DNA from: JBGQDM01 sp041495845
GTDB lineage: Bacteria; Acidobacteriota; Terriglobia; Terriglobales; Acidobacteriaceae
DNA length: 51,404 bases
Reading direction: 5' to 3'
Assembly: GCA_041495845.1 (NCBI GenBank)
Contig: JBGQDM010000008.1
Span: forward strand, 1-51,404
Below are positions 16,956 through 27,815 of this stretch, piece after piece. Made by a program: the position numbers and the translations under genes. Below the pieces are notes generated by a model, which did not search any database, was not told the origin of the DNA, and saw only the letters and a list, made by a program, of their open reading frames with translations. Numbering within the stretch: the stretch's first letter is position 1; each line of letters starts with the position of its first letter.

Positions 16956-18418
16956 GCCAGGTTCATCCACACGGACTTCACCTCGGTGTAATGCTCAAGC
17001 GCCGCTGCGCCCAGTTCACGCCCGAAGCCGGAGCTCTTGTATCCGCCAAAGGGCATGGCCGCGTCCATCAGCCCATACGCGTTCACCCAGACAATACCCG
17101 CCTTGAGCATGCGCGTGACGGTGTGTGCCTTCTTCACGTCGCGGGTCCAGACTGCCGCAGCCAGCCCATAAGGCGTGCGATTCGCCAGTTCCACCGCCTG
17201 CTCCAGTTCATCGAAAGCCAGCGTGGCCAGCACCGGTCCAAAAATTTCTTCCTGGGCAATCTTCATCTCGTTGTGCACGCCGCCGAAAACTGTCGGCTCG
17301 ATGAAGAATCCCTTGCCGCCGCCCACACTAGCGCGATTCCCACCCGCCAGCAATTTCGCACCCTCGTTTTTGCCGGCCTCGATGTAGCCCAGTACCGTTT
17401 TCATTTGCTCCTGGCTGACAATCGCACCCAGCCGCGTCTTCGGATCCAGTGGGTCACCCGGCTGCAGCTTCTTCACCCGCGCCAGCAACTTCTCAAGGAA
17501 CTCGTCCTGCACGCGGCCCTCGACAAACAGCCGCGACCCCGCGTTGCAGACTTCGCCCTTGCCATAGAAGATTCCGTTAATGGCGCCCTTCACGGCAGTG
17601 TCAATATCAGCGTCGGCAAAAACAATATTCGGCGACTTTCCACCTAACTCGAGAGTCACGCGCTTCAGCGTGTCCGCCGAGCTGCGCATGATGTCCTTAC
17701 CGACGGCGGTGGAGCCGGTAAAAGCAATCTTGTCGATCCCCGGATGAGCAACGATGGCTTTGCCCGTCTCCGGCCCGCCGGTAAGAACGTTGATCACGCC
17801 GGCGGGAAAGCCAGCCTCGATGGTCAACTCCCCAAAACGCAGGGCCGTCAGCGGGGTTTGCTCCGCTGGTTTCAGGATGACCGTGTTGCCACAAGCCAAC
17901 GCTGGGCCTAGCTTCCAGGATGCCAGCAATAGCGGAAAATTCCACGCCACAATCATGCCCACCACGCCGACGGGTTCGCGCAACGTATAGGTAAACGCAT
18001 TCTCGAACGTGTTCACCGTCTCGCCGTGCAGTTTGGTGGCCCAGCCGGCAAAATATCGCAGCACATCCACCACCATGGGCATGTCCACGTGGCGGGACTC
18101 AAAAATCGGTTTGCCGTTGTCGAGCGTTTCCAGTTCCGCCAGTTCTTCGAGGTTCTGCTCGATCAGGTCAGCCAGCCGCCACAATAACCGGCCGCGCTCG
18201 CTGGCAGAGAGCTTGCGCCACCCGCCACTACGGTCTTCGAACGCACGGCGCGCCGCCACCACTGCGCGCTCCACCTGCTCCGCACCGGCCGCCGCCACTT
18301 GCGTCAGCACTTCCCCAGTCGCGGGATTGATGGTGTCAAACTGTTTCGCGCTCTCCACCCACTCGCCGCCGATGAGCAACCGCCCCGGCTTTACTTGCGC
18401 TTTGCTTGCAGTCAGCAT
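16952..18418 (-). CDS. NAD(P)-dependent aldehyde dehydrogenase
   Basis: This 488-residue enzyme oxidises an aldehyde to the acid. All catalytic parts are visible: N160 in VAWNFPLL, K183 in ILKPAEQTP, the nucleotide-binding FTGSTAVG, the general base E257 in LELGGKSPN, and the nucleophile C291. The active-site neighbourhood reads GEVCNAGSR instead of the common GQxCxAGSR. The C-terminus has MPFGGYKSSGFGRELG. The subfamily looks like betaine/retinal-type class 1/2 ALDH. The product acid could be activated by the CoA-transferase encoded immediately downstream. The gene starts 14 bp after the enoyl-CoA hydratase stop. Confidence 0.95.
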   Translation of the reverse strand: MLTASKAQVKPGRLLIGGEWVESAKQFDTINPATGEVLTQVAAAGAEQVERAVVAARRAFEDRSGGWRKLSASERGRLLWRLADLIEQNLEELAELETLDNGKPIFESRHVDMPMVVDVLRYFAGWATKLHGETVNTFENAFTYTLREPVGVVGMIVAWNFPLLLASWKLGPALACGNTVILKPAEQTPLTALRFGELTIEAGFPAGVINVLTGGPETGKAIVAHPGIDKIAFTGSTAVGKDIMRSSADTLKRVTLELGGKSPNIVFADADIDTAVKGAINGIFYGKGEVCNAGSRLFVEGRVQDEFLEKLLARVKKLQPGDPLDPKTRLGAIVSQEQMKTVLGYIEAGKNEGAKLLAGGNRASVGGGKGFFIEPTVFGGVHNEMKIAQEEIFGPVLATLAFDELEQAVELANRTPYGLAAAVWTRDVKKAHTVTRMLKAGIVWVNAYGLMDAAMPFGGYKSSGFGRELGAAALEHYTEVKSVWMNLA

Positions 18419-18432
18419 CTCACTCCTTGTGA

Positions 18433-19254
18433 TTATTTCCCTGTGAACTTCGGCGGGCGCTTTTCCAGATAGGCGCGGATACCCTCTTTGGCGTCCGCGC
18501 TTTCGAAAAGCAGTTGCTGGTTCTCGCGCTCCAGCGCGAGCCCGGCCTCGAGCGGAATCTCCCAGCCCGCCTGCACCGCGCGCTTGATTCTGCCCACCGC
18601 CTTGGCCGCTTTGTTGGGCGGGCAGAACGTCTTCGCATATTCGAGCACGCGTTCCATGAAGCCTTCGCGCTCGAAGATGTCATTCACCAGCCCCATCTGC
18701 CGGGCTTCCTCAAAGGAGAATGTGCGCCCGGTGATCATCAGCTCAATCGCCTGGCTCTTGCCCAGCAGGCGAGACAAGCGCTGCGTTCCTCCGGTGCCTG
18801 GCAACACGCCCAGGCTGACTTCGGGTAGTCCGATCTTCCCCGCATTTTTGCGCGCGATGCGCAAGTCGGCGGCCAGTGCAATCTCCAACCCGCCGCCTAC
18901 GGTATGGCCATTCAGCGCGGCAATCACCAGCTTCGGCGTGTTCTCCAACCGCAACAGCGTTTCGTTGGCGTGTAGGCAGAAATAGTATTTGAAGTTTGGG
19001 TCCGCCGCGGCCAGCATGTTGATGTTCGCGCCGGCAGAAAAGAATTTATCGCCCGCCCCCGTCAACACCATCACGTGCACACTTTCATCCATGCGCGCGC
19101 GCAGGATCGCCGCATCGAGTTGCTGATGCATCTCATAGGAATAAGCATTCGCCGGCGGATCGCACATTTCGAGCACGGCTACGCCCGCCTCGGTGGTGCG
19201 ATAGCGAATCAATTCCCTTTGCGTTTGCGAGGCCGAGATTTCGGTGCCGCCCAT
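18433..19254 (-). CDS. enoyl-CoA hydratase/isomerase (crotonase) family protein
   Basis: From ATG 19254 (AAGGGAC ribosome site upstream) this is 273 residues. The oxyanion-hole FFSAGANINML and NGHTVGGGLEIALAADLRI regions are present. Both glutamates of true hydratases are conserved: E124 in GGGLE and E145 in LPEVSLGVLPGTGG, one residue further apart than in the rat enzyme. It probably hydrates a trans-2-enoyl-CoA. An upstream in-frame start at 19323 would lie deep in the preceding gene; even from 19254 the 5' end overlaps that gene by 46 bp. It is the first enzyme gene of the catabolic operon. The substrate is unknown. Confidence 0.93.
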   Translation of the reverse strand: MGGTEISASQTQRELIRYRTTEAGVAVLEMCDPPANAYSYEMHQQLDAAILRARMDESVHVMVLTGAGDKFFSAGANINMLAAADPNFKYYFCLHANETLLRLENTPKLVIAALNGHTVGGGLEIALAADLRIARKNAGKIGLPEVSLGVLPGTGGTQRLSRLLGKSQAIELMITGRTFSFEEARQMGLVNDIFEREGFMERVLEYAKTFCPPNKAAKAVGRIKRAVQAGWEIPLEAGLALERENQQLLFESADAKEGIRAYLEKRPPKFTGK

Positions 19255-19667
19255 TTTGCTGTCCCTTTCTTTGATCCCTTCCCTCTGACTGCGCCCGCAC
19301 TTTCGTAGGCCACGCTGAGCCAATAGAGCGCTCGGGTCAGGTCCTGTGCCGATGTCATCCGATAGGTCAGCCAGCGCGAAGGCGAAACGTTTACCGCCAG
19401 AATTCTCGAGTCCTGCTGAAGTTGTTCCCGCAATCGCCCACTCGGGGCTTCCAGCCGGAACGCAATCGAATCCGGCGGCTCCATCGTGCGCGTGCGCGGC
19501 AACGCCGCAAAAATGGCGCCTCTGCGGTAGAAGCTAACGAACCCAAACATTCCCCGCGTGGCCACACCGGGCCAGGTCAGCACTTCCGCCTGCAACGCTG
19601 CCGACCAGGCTTTCATCTCCTCCGTGATTTTATGCAGGCGGGGACGCTCGCGCTTCGGGAGAGTCAT
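19209..19667 (-). CDS. small protein resembling TfoX/luciferase-like domains
   Basis: This 152-residue protein has an alpha/beta pattern, with TWPGVATRGMFGFVSFYRRG followed by a strand and a helix-rich second half ending in a very basic tail (RGKGSKKGTAKW, KSRPRKRKGN). The R-x-MFG turn resembles the N-terminal domain of TfoX/Sxy-like proteins. The overall shape is also compatible with a luciferase-like DUF; I cannot decide between them. Its start overlaps the PEGA-protein stop by 4 bp (ATGA). Its basic tail lies in the 46-bp overlap with the start of the enoyl-CoA hydratase gene, so it is translationally linked to both neighbours. Confidence 0.75.
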   Translation of the reverse strand: MTLPKRERPRLHKITEEMKAWSAALQAEVLTWPGVATRGMFGFVSFYRRGAIFAALPRTRTMEPPDSIAFRLEAPSGRLREQLQQDSRILAVNVSPSRWLTYRMTSAQDLTRALYWLSVAYESAGAVRGKGSKKGTAKWAAPKSRPRKRKGN

Positions 19668-20449
19668 TGGACCGGCCGGTCGCGCTCCACCAGCAAGATG
19701 CGTTTGATCTTGTTGCGATCGAAACTCTGCATCCCACCAGCAATGCGCACGGTCACATCGGTCGCGGTCATGGATTCCAAGTCTCCGCTAATCACCGTGC
19801 CGTCGCGCATTTCCAGCGTATCGTGAGCGGACGTGCCCAGTTCATAACTCATGCTGCCGCCGGAAACATCATCTGGCCCAATTTCCAACGGGAAATGTCC
19901 CGTGTTGTAGCCTTCCTTGCTGAACTCCAGTTCATGCTTACCGACGCCCACCTGGACCATCTTCGGCGTTGTGCCCACATCTTTCCCGTCCATCTTTACA
20001 CCGGCTCCCTGCGGCACGGAGTTGACGGTGACCGTGATCACGCGCGGCGGTGCGGCCGCCTGCAACTCGGGAGGGAGGGAACGGGCAACCAGGCCCATGG
20101 AGACAGGATCGCCGTTGGCATCGCTACTGAACTGGAACTTAACCACTTCACCCGGCCCGACATTCGTCAGCGAAAGAAAGCCCTCACCAATCCTGGCCTT
20201 GTTCTTATCGAAAAGGTAGACCGCAAAATCGGCGCGTGAAATCGGTTTGCTCCACAGGTTCTGAGCCACCACGTCGCTCAGCATGAATTTCCGGTTGCCC
20301 GCGCTGCTGACACTGTGGAATCTTCCGAAAGAGAAGCGCACAACGGTGGCGCCGTTTTCCGGCCAGTTCATCACCTGTGCCGGCGGGTCCTTCGCGAACA
20401 TGGCTGCGGTGACACTGAGCAGCACCAGCAAACACTTTCCTAATTTCAT
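19664..20449 (-). CDS. exported PEGA domain protein
   Basis: From ATG 20449 this is 261 residues with a signal peptide (MKLGKCLLVLLSVTAAMFA). A beta-rich domain covers about 25-125. A PEGA repeat follows (about 130-200; ITVTVNSVPQGAGVKMDGKDVGTTP, LEFSKEGYNTG). A short C-terminal beta unit (MRDGTVISGDLESMT, IKRILLVERD) has an SH3/LSm-like pattern often seen at the ends of acidobacterial exported proteins. The role is probably surface- or periplasm-associated and otherwise unknown. A start at 20500 is possible but would add residues before the signal peptide. The stop overlaps the next gene by 4 bp. Confidence 0.85.
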   Translation of the reverse strand: MKLGKCLLVLLSVTAAMFAKDPPAQVMNWPENGATVVRFSFGRFHSVSSAGNRKFMLSDVVAQNLWSKPISRADFAVYLFDKNKARIGEGFLSLTNVGPGEVVKFQFSSDANGDPVSMGLVARSLPPELQAAAPPRVITVTVNSVPQGAGVKMDGKDVGTTPKMVQVGVGKHELEFSKEGYNTGHFPLEIGPDDVSGGSMSYELGTSAHDTLEMRDGTVISGDLESMTATDVTVRIAGGMQSFDRNKIKRILLVERDRPVQ

Positions 20450-20502
20450 GAGCTCTCGCGTCTCCGCATGCTGAGTTTTGTAAACGGGGCCCGCTTTCAA
20501 GA

Positions 20503-21570
20503 TCAGTTCCGAATATCCGCCAGCAGTCGCTCGATTTCCTGTTTCTGCACCGCCGTCAGCGGCAACAGCGGCAACCGTGCCGGTCCGCCAAAATAGCCGT
20601 TGAAGTCCAACGCATACTTCACGCCCGGGATACTGAACTCATTCACGATTTTTCTTGCCGCCTCGGCAATGCGCTGTTGCTTTTCCGCTGCCAGTGCCGC
20701 GTCGCCTTCTTTCCACGCCGCATAAACTTCAAAACAGGCCGTCGGCGCAGGGCACGCGAAGCCGAGAATCGCTCCCACTGCGCCCGCTTCCAGCGAAGGC
20801 TCCAGTTTGTCCGCTGCCCCCACCAATACCTGAAAGCCGACTTCCTTCTGGCGCGTCCTGATCCCGCTCATCACGCTCACGGCGGACGAAGACGGTTTCG
20901 CCGGCCCCCCGGCCAGCGCTTCCACCGTCACCAGCTCTCCACCGTTCTTTGGCGCGGTTGCCACCTTCAGCATGCGCGGTGTGACCGCTGCAAACGTTTC
21001 CGTGACCGTGGTCGCGCGCTTTACCGTGCGCGTTCCCTCCACCATCCGCCGTACTTTTTCGACATCGCCGCCCGACTCCTTGATCCCGATGATATTCGGA
21101 TGTTCCGCAAGTTCGACCACCAACTCGGTTGGAATGTCGTAGCCGGTCGCCTGCGGAAGGTTATAGAGCAGCACCGGGATGGGGGAGCGGTCGGCGACAA
21201 AACGATAGAACGCCAGCATGTTTGCCGACTTAGTCTGCGATTTGTAGTAATAGGGCGTCCGCACCAGGGCCACATCGTAGCCCAACTCAGCTGCGTACTC
21301 CGTGAGACCCAAAGTCGCGGCGGCGGATTCCAGACCCGTACCCGCGATGAGCACCTTCTCCGGCGAGGTCGCCGCTCGCGCGGCTTTCAACACTTCGCGC
21401 TTCTCCTCATCGGAGAGCAGGATCGCTTCGCCGGTCGACCCCAGCACCACCATTCCAGCCAGCGGCGTGCGCGAATAGTGCTCGACGTTGGCCTCGAGCT
21501 TCTTGAAATAGACGTTGTCGTCGGGAAAGAAGGGCGTAGTAACCGGGGCAAAGATTCCTTGGAGCAACAT
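20503..21570 (-). CDS. DapA-like (dihydrodipicolinate synthase/NAL family) aldolase with internal insertion
   Basis: This TIM-barrel aldolase has 355 residues from ATG 21570 (AGGAG 8 bp upstream). Family features are GIFAPVTTPF, LGSTGEAILLSDEEK, the tyrosine of PVLLYNLPQATG and the Schiff-base lysine of IIGIKESGGD. It is longer than the usual ~290 residues because of an insertion of about 60 residues after the lysine strand (from VTETFAAVTPRML to MSGIRTRQKEV). The barrel then resumes (VGFQVLVGAADKLEPSLEAGAVGAI). Lysine synthesis is possible, but many such proteins act on other keto acids. The gene lies 88 bp after carB and 53 bp before the PEGA gene start. Confidence 0.9.
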   Translation of the reverse strand: MLLQGIFAPVTTPFFPDDNVYFKKLEANVEHYSRTPLAGMVVLGSTGEAILLSDEEKREVLKAARAATSPEKVLIAGTGLESAAATLGLTEYAAELGYDVALVRTPYYYKSQTKSANMLAFYRFVADRSPIPVLLYNLPQATGYDIPTELVVELAEHPNIIGIKESGGDVEKVRRMVEGTRTVKRATTVTETFAAVTPRMLKVATAPKNGGELVTVEALAGGPAKPSSSAVSVMSGIRTRQKEVGFQVLVGAADKLEPSLEAGAVGAILGFACPAPTACFEVYAAWKEGDAALAAEKQQRIAEAARKIVNEFSIPGVKYALDFNGYFGGPARLPLLPLTAVQKQEIERLLADIRN

Positions 21571-21658
21571 GGACAAGACTCCTGACTAGCGGCCGCCAGC
21601 CCTCAGATTACCCGCCTCATTAATGTTTTGTCACGCCGAGGCAGCGCCACACAACTAC

Positions 21659-24964
<3,306 letters not shown>

Positions 24965-24999
24965 GAAGTCGGCAATCAGTAAGCGGGCTCTCTAAACCC

Positions 25000-26130
25000 T
25001 CACCCTCTCCACTCCTCCATCATCTTCACAAAATCCCCAAACAGATACTGCGAATCGTGCGGCCCCGGCGCGGCCTCGGGGTGATATTGCACGCTGAACA
25101 ACGGCAAGTTCCGGTGCCGTAGACCCTCGAGCGTGTTGTCGTTCAGGTTCACGTGGGTCAACTCCACTTCGCTTGCGGGCAGCGAATCCGGGTCCACCGC
25201 GAAGTTGTGGTTGTGCGCGGTGATCTCGATCTTTCCCGTCTTGAGCAGCTTCACCGGATGATTCCCACCATGGTGCCCAAACTTCAACTTGTAGGTCTTG
25301 CCGCCAAGGGCCAGCCCTACCAGCTGGTGGCCGAGACAAATCCCGAAGATGGGCTGCCGTCCCATTAAACGGCGAATGTTCTCCACCGCATACGTGCAGG
25401 GCTCCGGATCGCCCGGTCCGTTCGAGAGAAAGACGCCATGCGGTTTCAGCGCGAGCACATCCTCAGCCGGAGTCTCCGCCGGCACTACCGTCACCTTGCA
25501 GCCTTCGCCGCGCAACTTGCGCAGAATGTTGTGTTTGATCCCGAAGTCGTAAGCCACCACATGAAATCGTTCCGGAGCATCTTTCACGCCGACTACTTCC
25601 GTCGGCTCGTGCGAACGCTCGCCCACTTCCCACACATAGGGCCGGTTCGTCGTCACCACTTTCGCCAGGTCGGTGCCCACCATCTTCGGAATCCCACACG
25701 CCTTGGCCACCAGTTTTTCTGCGTCGGTCTCCAGCGTCGAGATAACGCCGCGCATCGCCCCGTGATCGCGTAAATGCCGCACCAGCGCCCGGGTATCAAT
25801 TTCAGCCAGCACCGGAATCTTGTGATGTTCCAGGTATTCTTCCGTCACCTGCTGCGAACGCCAGTTCGAGCTCACCCGGGAAAACTCGCGCACAATGAGG
25901 CCTTCGATGTACGGGCGCGTGGCCTCGTTATCTTCATCGTTGGTGCCGTAGTTTCCGATCTGCGGGTTGGTGAGAACGACAATCTGCCCGGCGTAGGAAG
26001 GATCAGTAAAAATTTCCTGATAGCCGGTAATGGAGGTATTAAAAACTACTTCCCCGTAGCATTCGCCTTTAGCGCCGTAACCTTTGCCGCGGAAGATGCG
26101 GCCATCTTCCAACGCAAGGAGTGCTTGCAT
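25000..26130 (-). CDS. carA: carbamoyl-phosphate synthase small subunit (glutaminase)
   Basis: CarA hydrolyses glutamine and channels ammonia to CarB. The 376-residue protein has the N-terminal CPSase domain (ALLALEDGRIFRGKGYGA, FNTSITGYQEIFTDPSY, TNPQIGNYG) and a class I glutamine amidotransferase domain. The nucleophile is C265 in FGICLGHQ, and H350 and E352 lie in QYHPEA. LSNGPGDP is also conserved. ATG 26130 is preceded by a purine-rich segment. carB follows after 35 bp. I see no clear PyrR or arginine operator or attenuator in the 111 bp upstream, which instead hold a short tandem repeat. Confidence 0.97.
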   Translation of the reverse strand: MQALLALEDGRIFRGKGYGAKGECYGEVVFNTSITGYQEIFTDPSYAGQIVVLTNPQIGNYGTNDEDNEATRPYIEGLIVREFSRVSSNWRSQQVTEEYLEHHKIPVLAEIDTRALVRHLRDHGAMRGVISTLETDAEKLVAKACGIPKMVGTDLAKVVTTNRPYVWEVGERSHEPTEVVGVKDAPERFHVVAYDFGIKHNILRKLRGEGCKVTVVPAETPAEDVLALKPHGVFLSNGPGDPEPCTYAVENIRRLMGRQPIFGICLGHQLVGLALGGKTYKLKFGHHGGNHPVKLLKTGKIEITAHNHNFAVDPDSLPASEVELTHVNLNDNTLEGLRHRNLPLFSVQYHPEAAPGPHDSQYLFGDFVKMMEEWRG

Positions 26131-26215
26131 TCCTGCTCCCGGGAGTGGATTTTCCAGATTCTAACAGGGATGCAAGTCACCGCCAAGGTGTGTGGCCTGA
26201 GGAAATCTCGGCAGA

Positions 26216-26253
26216 CTCAGTTTTTCGGCTCAGTTTTCGGCTCAGCTCTTCGG
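26216..26253. repeat. three CTCAG...CGG tandem units at a gene end
   Basis: Units CTCAGTTTTTCGG (26216), CTCAGTTTTCGG (26229) and CTCAGCTCTTCGG (26241) run head to tail. The last covers the stop codon of the NTF2-like gene (TCA at 26242-26244), so the C-terminus may have been altered by the expansion. Confidence 0.7.
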
Positions 26254-26694
26254 TTGAGGATCAGAGGTTCCGCCGTCGTAAATCACTTTCCAGCTTCCGT
26301 CGGCCTGTTTGCTCCACACCGTGAGGTAGTCTCCGGTGCGCGTGATCATCTTGCCTTCGGCGTTCTTGCCCTTGTAGACCCAACGGCCTGAGGTGTAACC
26401 CATCCGGCCAGAGTTGAACAGTTGCGCCCGCTTCGGTTCCCAGGTCAAGGAGGTGCTCAGGTCGTCCCACTGCTCCTTCAAATCGGCGCGCGCGGCCTCT
26501 TTGCCGACCACCGTCTTGCCCCGCAGCAACACCACATCGTCGGCCATAAAGGCCATCCAGCCTTCGAGCCGTTTCTCTTGCGTCGCCTGGTTGAAGTCGC
26601 GGTCGGCCTTCAGTAACGCATCTTCGCCCGTCTGGGCCAGCCCGGGGAGCGCCGACGCCAGCAAAAACGCAAACAAGCAAAATAATTTCTTCAT
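26242..26694 (-). CDS. exported DUF4440 / NTF2-like protein
   Basis: From ATG 26694 this is 150 residues with a signal peptide (MKKLFCLFAFLLASALPGLAQ). One NTF2-like fold follows: a helix with LLKADRDFNQATQEKRLEGWMAFMADDVVLLRG, then GKEAARADLKEQW, strands with MGYTSGRWVYKG, and a final SWKVIYDGGTSDP. DUF4440 proteins are small alpha+beta cone domains, often of unknown ligand. An upstream in-frame start at 26763 would overlap the signal peptidase gene and bury the signal peptide, so it is rejected. It lies 35 bp after lepB on the same strand. Confidence 0.88.
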   Translation of the reverse strand: MKKLFCLFAFLLASALPGLAQTGEDALLKADRDFNQATQEKRLEGWMAFMADDVVLLRGKTVVGKEAARADLKEQWDDLSTSLTWEPKRAQLFNSGRMGYTSGRWVYKGKNAEGKMITRTGDYLTVWSKQADGSWKVIYDGGTSDPQPKS

Positions 26695-26729
26695 GAGCTG
26701 CCCAGCCTCCTGGGAAATCCCGCACGAGT

Positions 26730-27263
26730 CTATCGGACTTTCCCTAGTTTCTCGAAGGGCCAATAGCCAAACACCGCTTTCCCGGTGACGAACTCCACTG
26801 GTACAGGGCCGAAATCCCGGCTGTCATTGGAGAGGTTGCGGTGATCGCCAAGCACAAAGTAGGAGTTCCGCGGCACCAGCACATCCGGGAACGACCGCGG
26901 ATCGCGATGTTCCGGGCGGACGTAGTCCTCCGCCAATTCCCTGCCGTTCACCCAGACGCGGCCGTCATCAATCCGCACGCGGTCGCCCGCCACCCCGATC
27001 ACGCGCTTGATGTAGCTTTTCGCCGGGTCGCGCGGGTAACGGAACACAATCACGTCGCCACGTTCAATCGGCCCCAGCCGGTAGACGAACTTGTTGACGA
27101 AGATGCGTTCCTGGTCTTCGAGGCCGGGCGTCATGCTCGTCCCCTCCACCTTTACCGGCTGGTAGAGAAAAATGATGATGAAGACCGCAATGCCCATTGA
27201 AATCGCCAGATCGCGGGACCATAAGGCTACCCGTTGTCTCAGCGAACGCACATCCTCAGCCAT
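26730..27263 (-). CDS. lepB: signal peptidase I
   Basis: This 177-residue inner-membrane serine protease cleaves secretory signal peptides. One N-terminal membrane anchor (about 19-34) is followed by VEGTSMTPGL with the nucleophile S43, and SYIKRVIGVAGD with the general base K86. GDVIVFRYP and the C-terminal YFVLGDHRNLSNDSRDFGPVP box are also conserved. The single anchor and short length match the Gram-positive/acidobacterial type rather than E. coli LepB. It starts 28 bp after the PilZ gene stop, so the two may share a transcript. Confidence 0.95.
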   Translation of the reverse strand: MAEDVRSLRQRVALWSRDLAISMGIAVFIIIFLYQPVKVEGTSMTPGLEDQERIFVNKFVYRLGPIERGDVIVFRYPRDPAKSYIKRVIGVAGDRVRIDDGRVWVNGRELAEDYVRPEHRDPRSFPDVLVPRNSYFVLGDHRNLSNDSRDFGPVPVEFVTGKAVFGYWPFEKLGKVR

Positions 27264-27291
27264 GGGAAAAATTGTACACGGGCGGGAAAGG

Positions 27292-27603
27292 TCAGGGCAT
27301 GCTGGCGGGCGCGAGCGTCGCCGCTACCGCAAATCCAGCACCCTCTTCGACCTGCGCCCAGCGCACCACGCTGCCTGCCGCGGTAATTCGCCAGCCCGCC
27401 TTGTCCCCGTCCGGGCTCGGCAACTCCACCTCGACCCGTAGTTCCGTCCCCGGCGGCGGCCCGCTGGGGCAAAGCAGCAGCATCCCGCTGGCACTCATGT
27501 CCTTGGAAAAGCCTTGTCCCCGCTGCTGGATTCCAGCGGCGTCGTGCCACTCGAATTCCACGGGCACATGCAACGATAAGCGGCGATAGCGTCGACGTTC
27601 CAA
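27292..27603 (-). CDS. single-domain PilZ protein
   Basis: This 103-residue PilZ domain is a candidate cyclic-di-GMP receptor. The first c-di-GMP motif is in RRRYRRLSL near the N-terminus (R-x-x-x-R). The second is KDMSASGMLL (D-x-S-x-x-G), about 35-44. A terminal strand region (SVVRWAQVEEGAGFAVA) follows. The start appears to be TTG at 27603, with a GGGGGAG stretch upstream. It has no other domain, so its output partner is unknown. It lies in the minus-strand run between the GAF-TonB and lepB genes. Confidence 0.85.
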   Translation of the reverse strand: MERRRYRRLSLHVPVEFEWHDAAGIQQRGQGFSKDMSASGMLLLCPSGPPPGTELRVEVELPSPDGDKAGWRITAAGSVVRWAQVEEGAGFAVAATLAPASMP

Positions 27604-27716
27604 AGTACAGCTTTCTCCCCCAAGCTGTCTGGCAGCCTAAGACAACAGCGATCGTCTACTGGGGTCTGGTACTGAGAATTGACTGGCGGTCGCAAACTAA
27701 CAGAAAACGGGATGCC

Positions 27717-27784
27717 CACGCAATAGAGACGTGCGGCTCAAGGCCATGAGGCTTCACCAGGATTTGCATACCCCGGTTGCGGGG
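27717..27784. other. cluster of three short hairpins, function unknown
   Basis: In the 212-bp gap between the PilZ and GAF-TonB genes, three inverted repeats follow each other. CACG (27717-27720) pairs with CGTG (27730-27733), CTCA (27737-27740) with TGAG (27747-27750), and CCCCG (27771-27775) with CGGGG (27780-27784). No T-run follows on either strand. It could be a 3' end structure of the GAF-TonB mRNA or the leader of the PilZ mRNA. It does not match a riboswitch class I can recall. Confidence 0.3.
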
Positions 27785-27815
27785 CCGTGCTTTGTCTTCT
27801 TCAGGGCAAAGAAAT

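Noticed and set aside
27604..27815. GEMM-type c-di-GMP riboswitch before the PilZ gene
   Set aside because: Conserved core sequences of the GEMM classes are not found; only unrelated short stems are seen.
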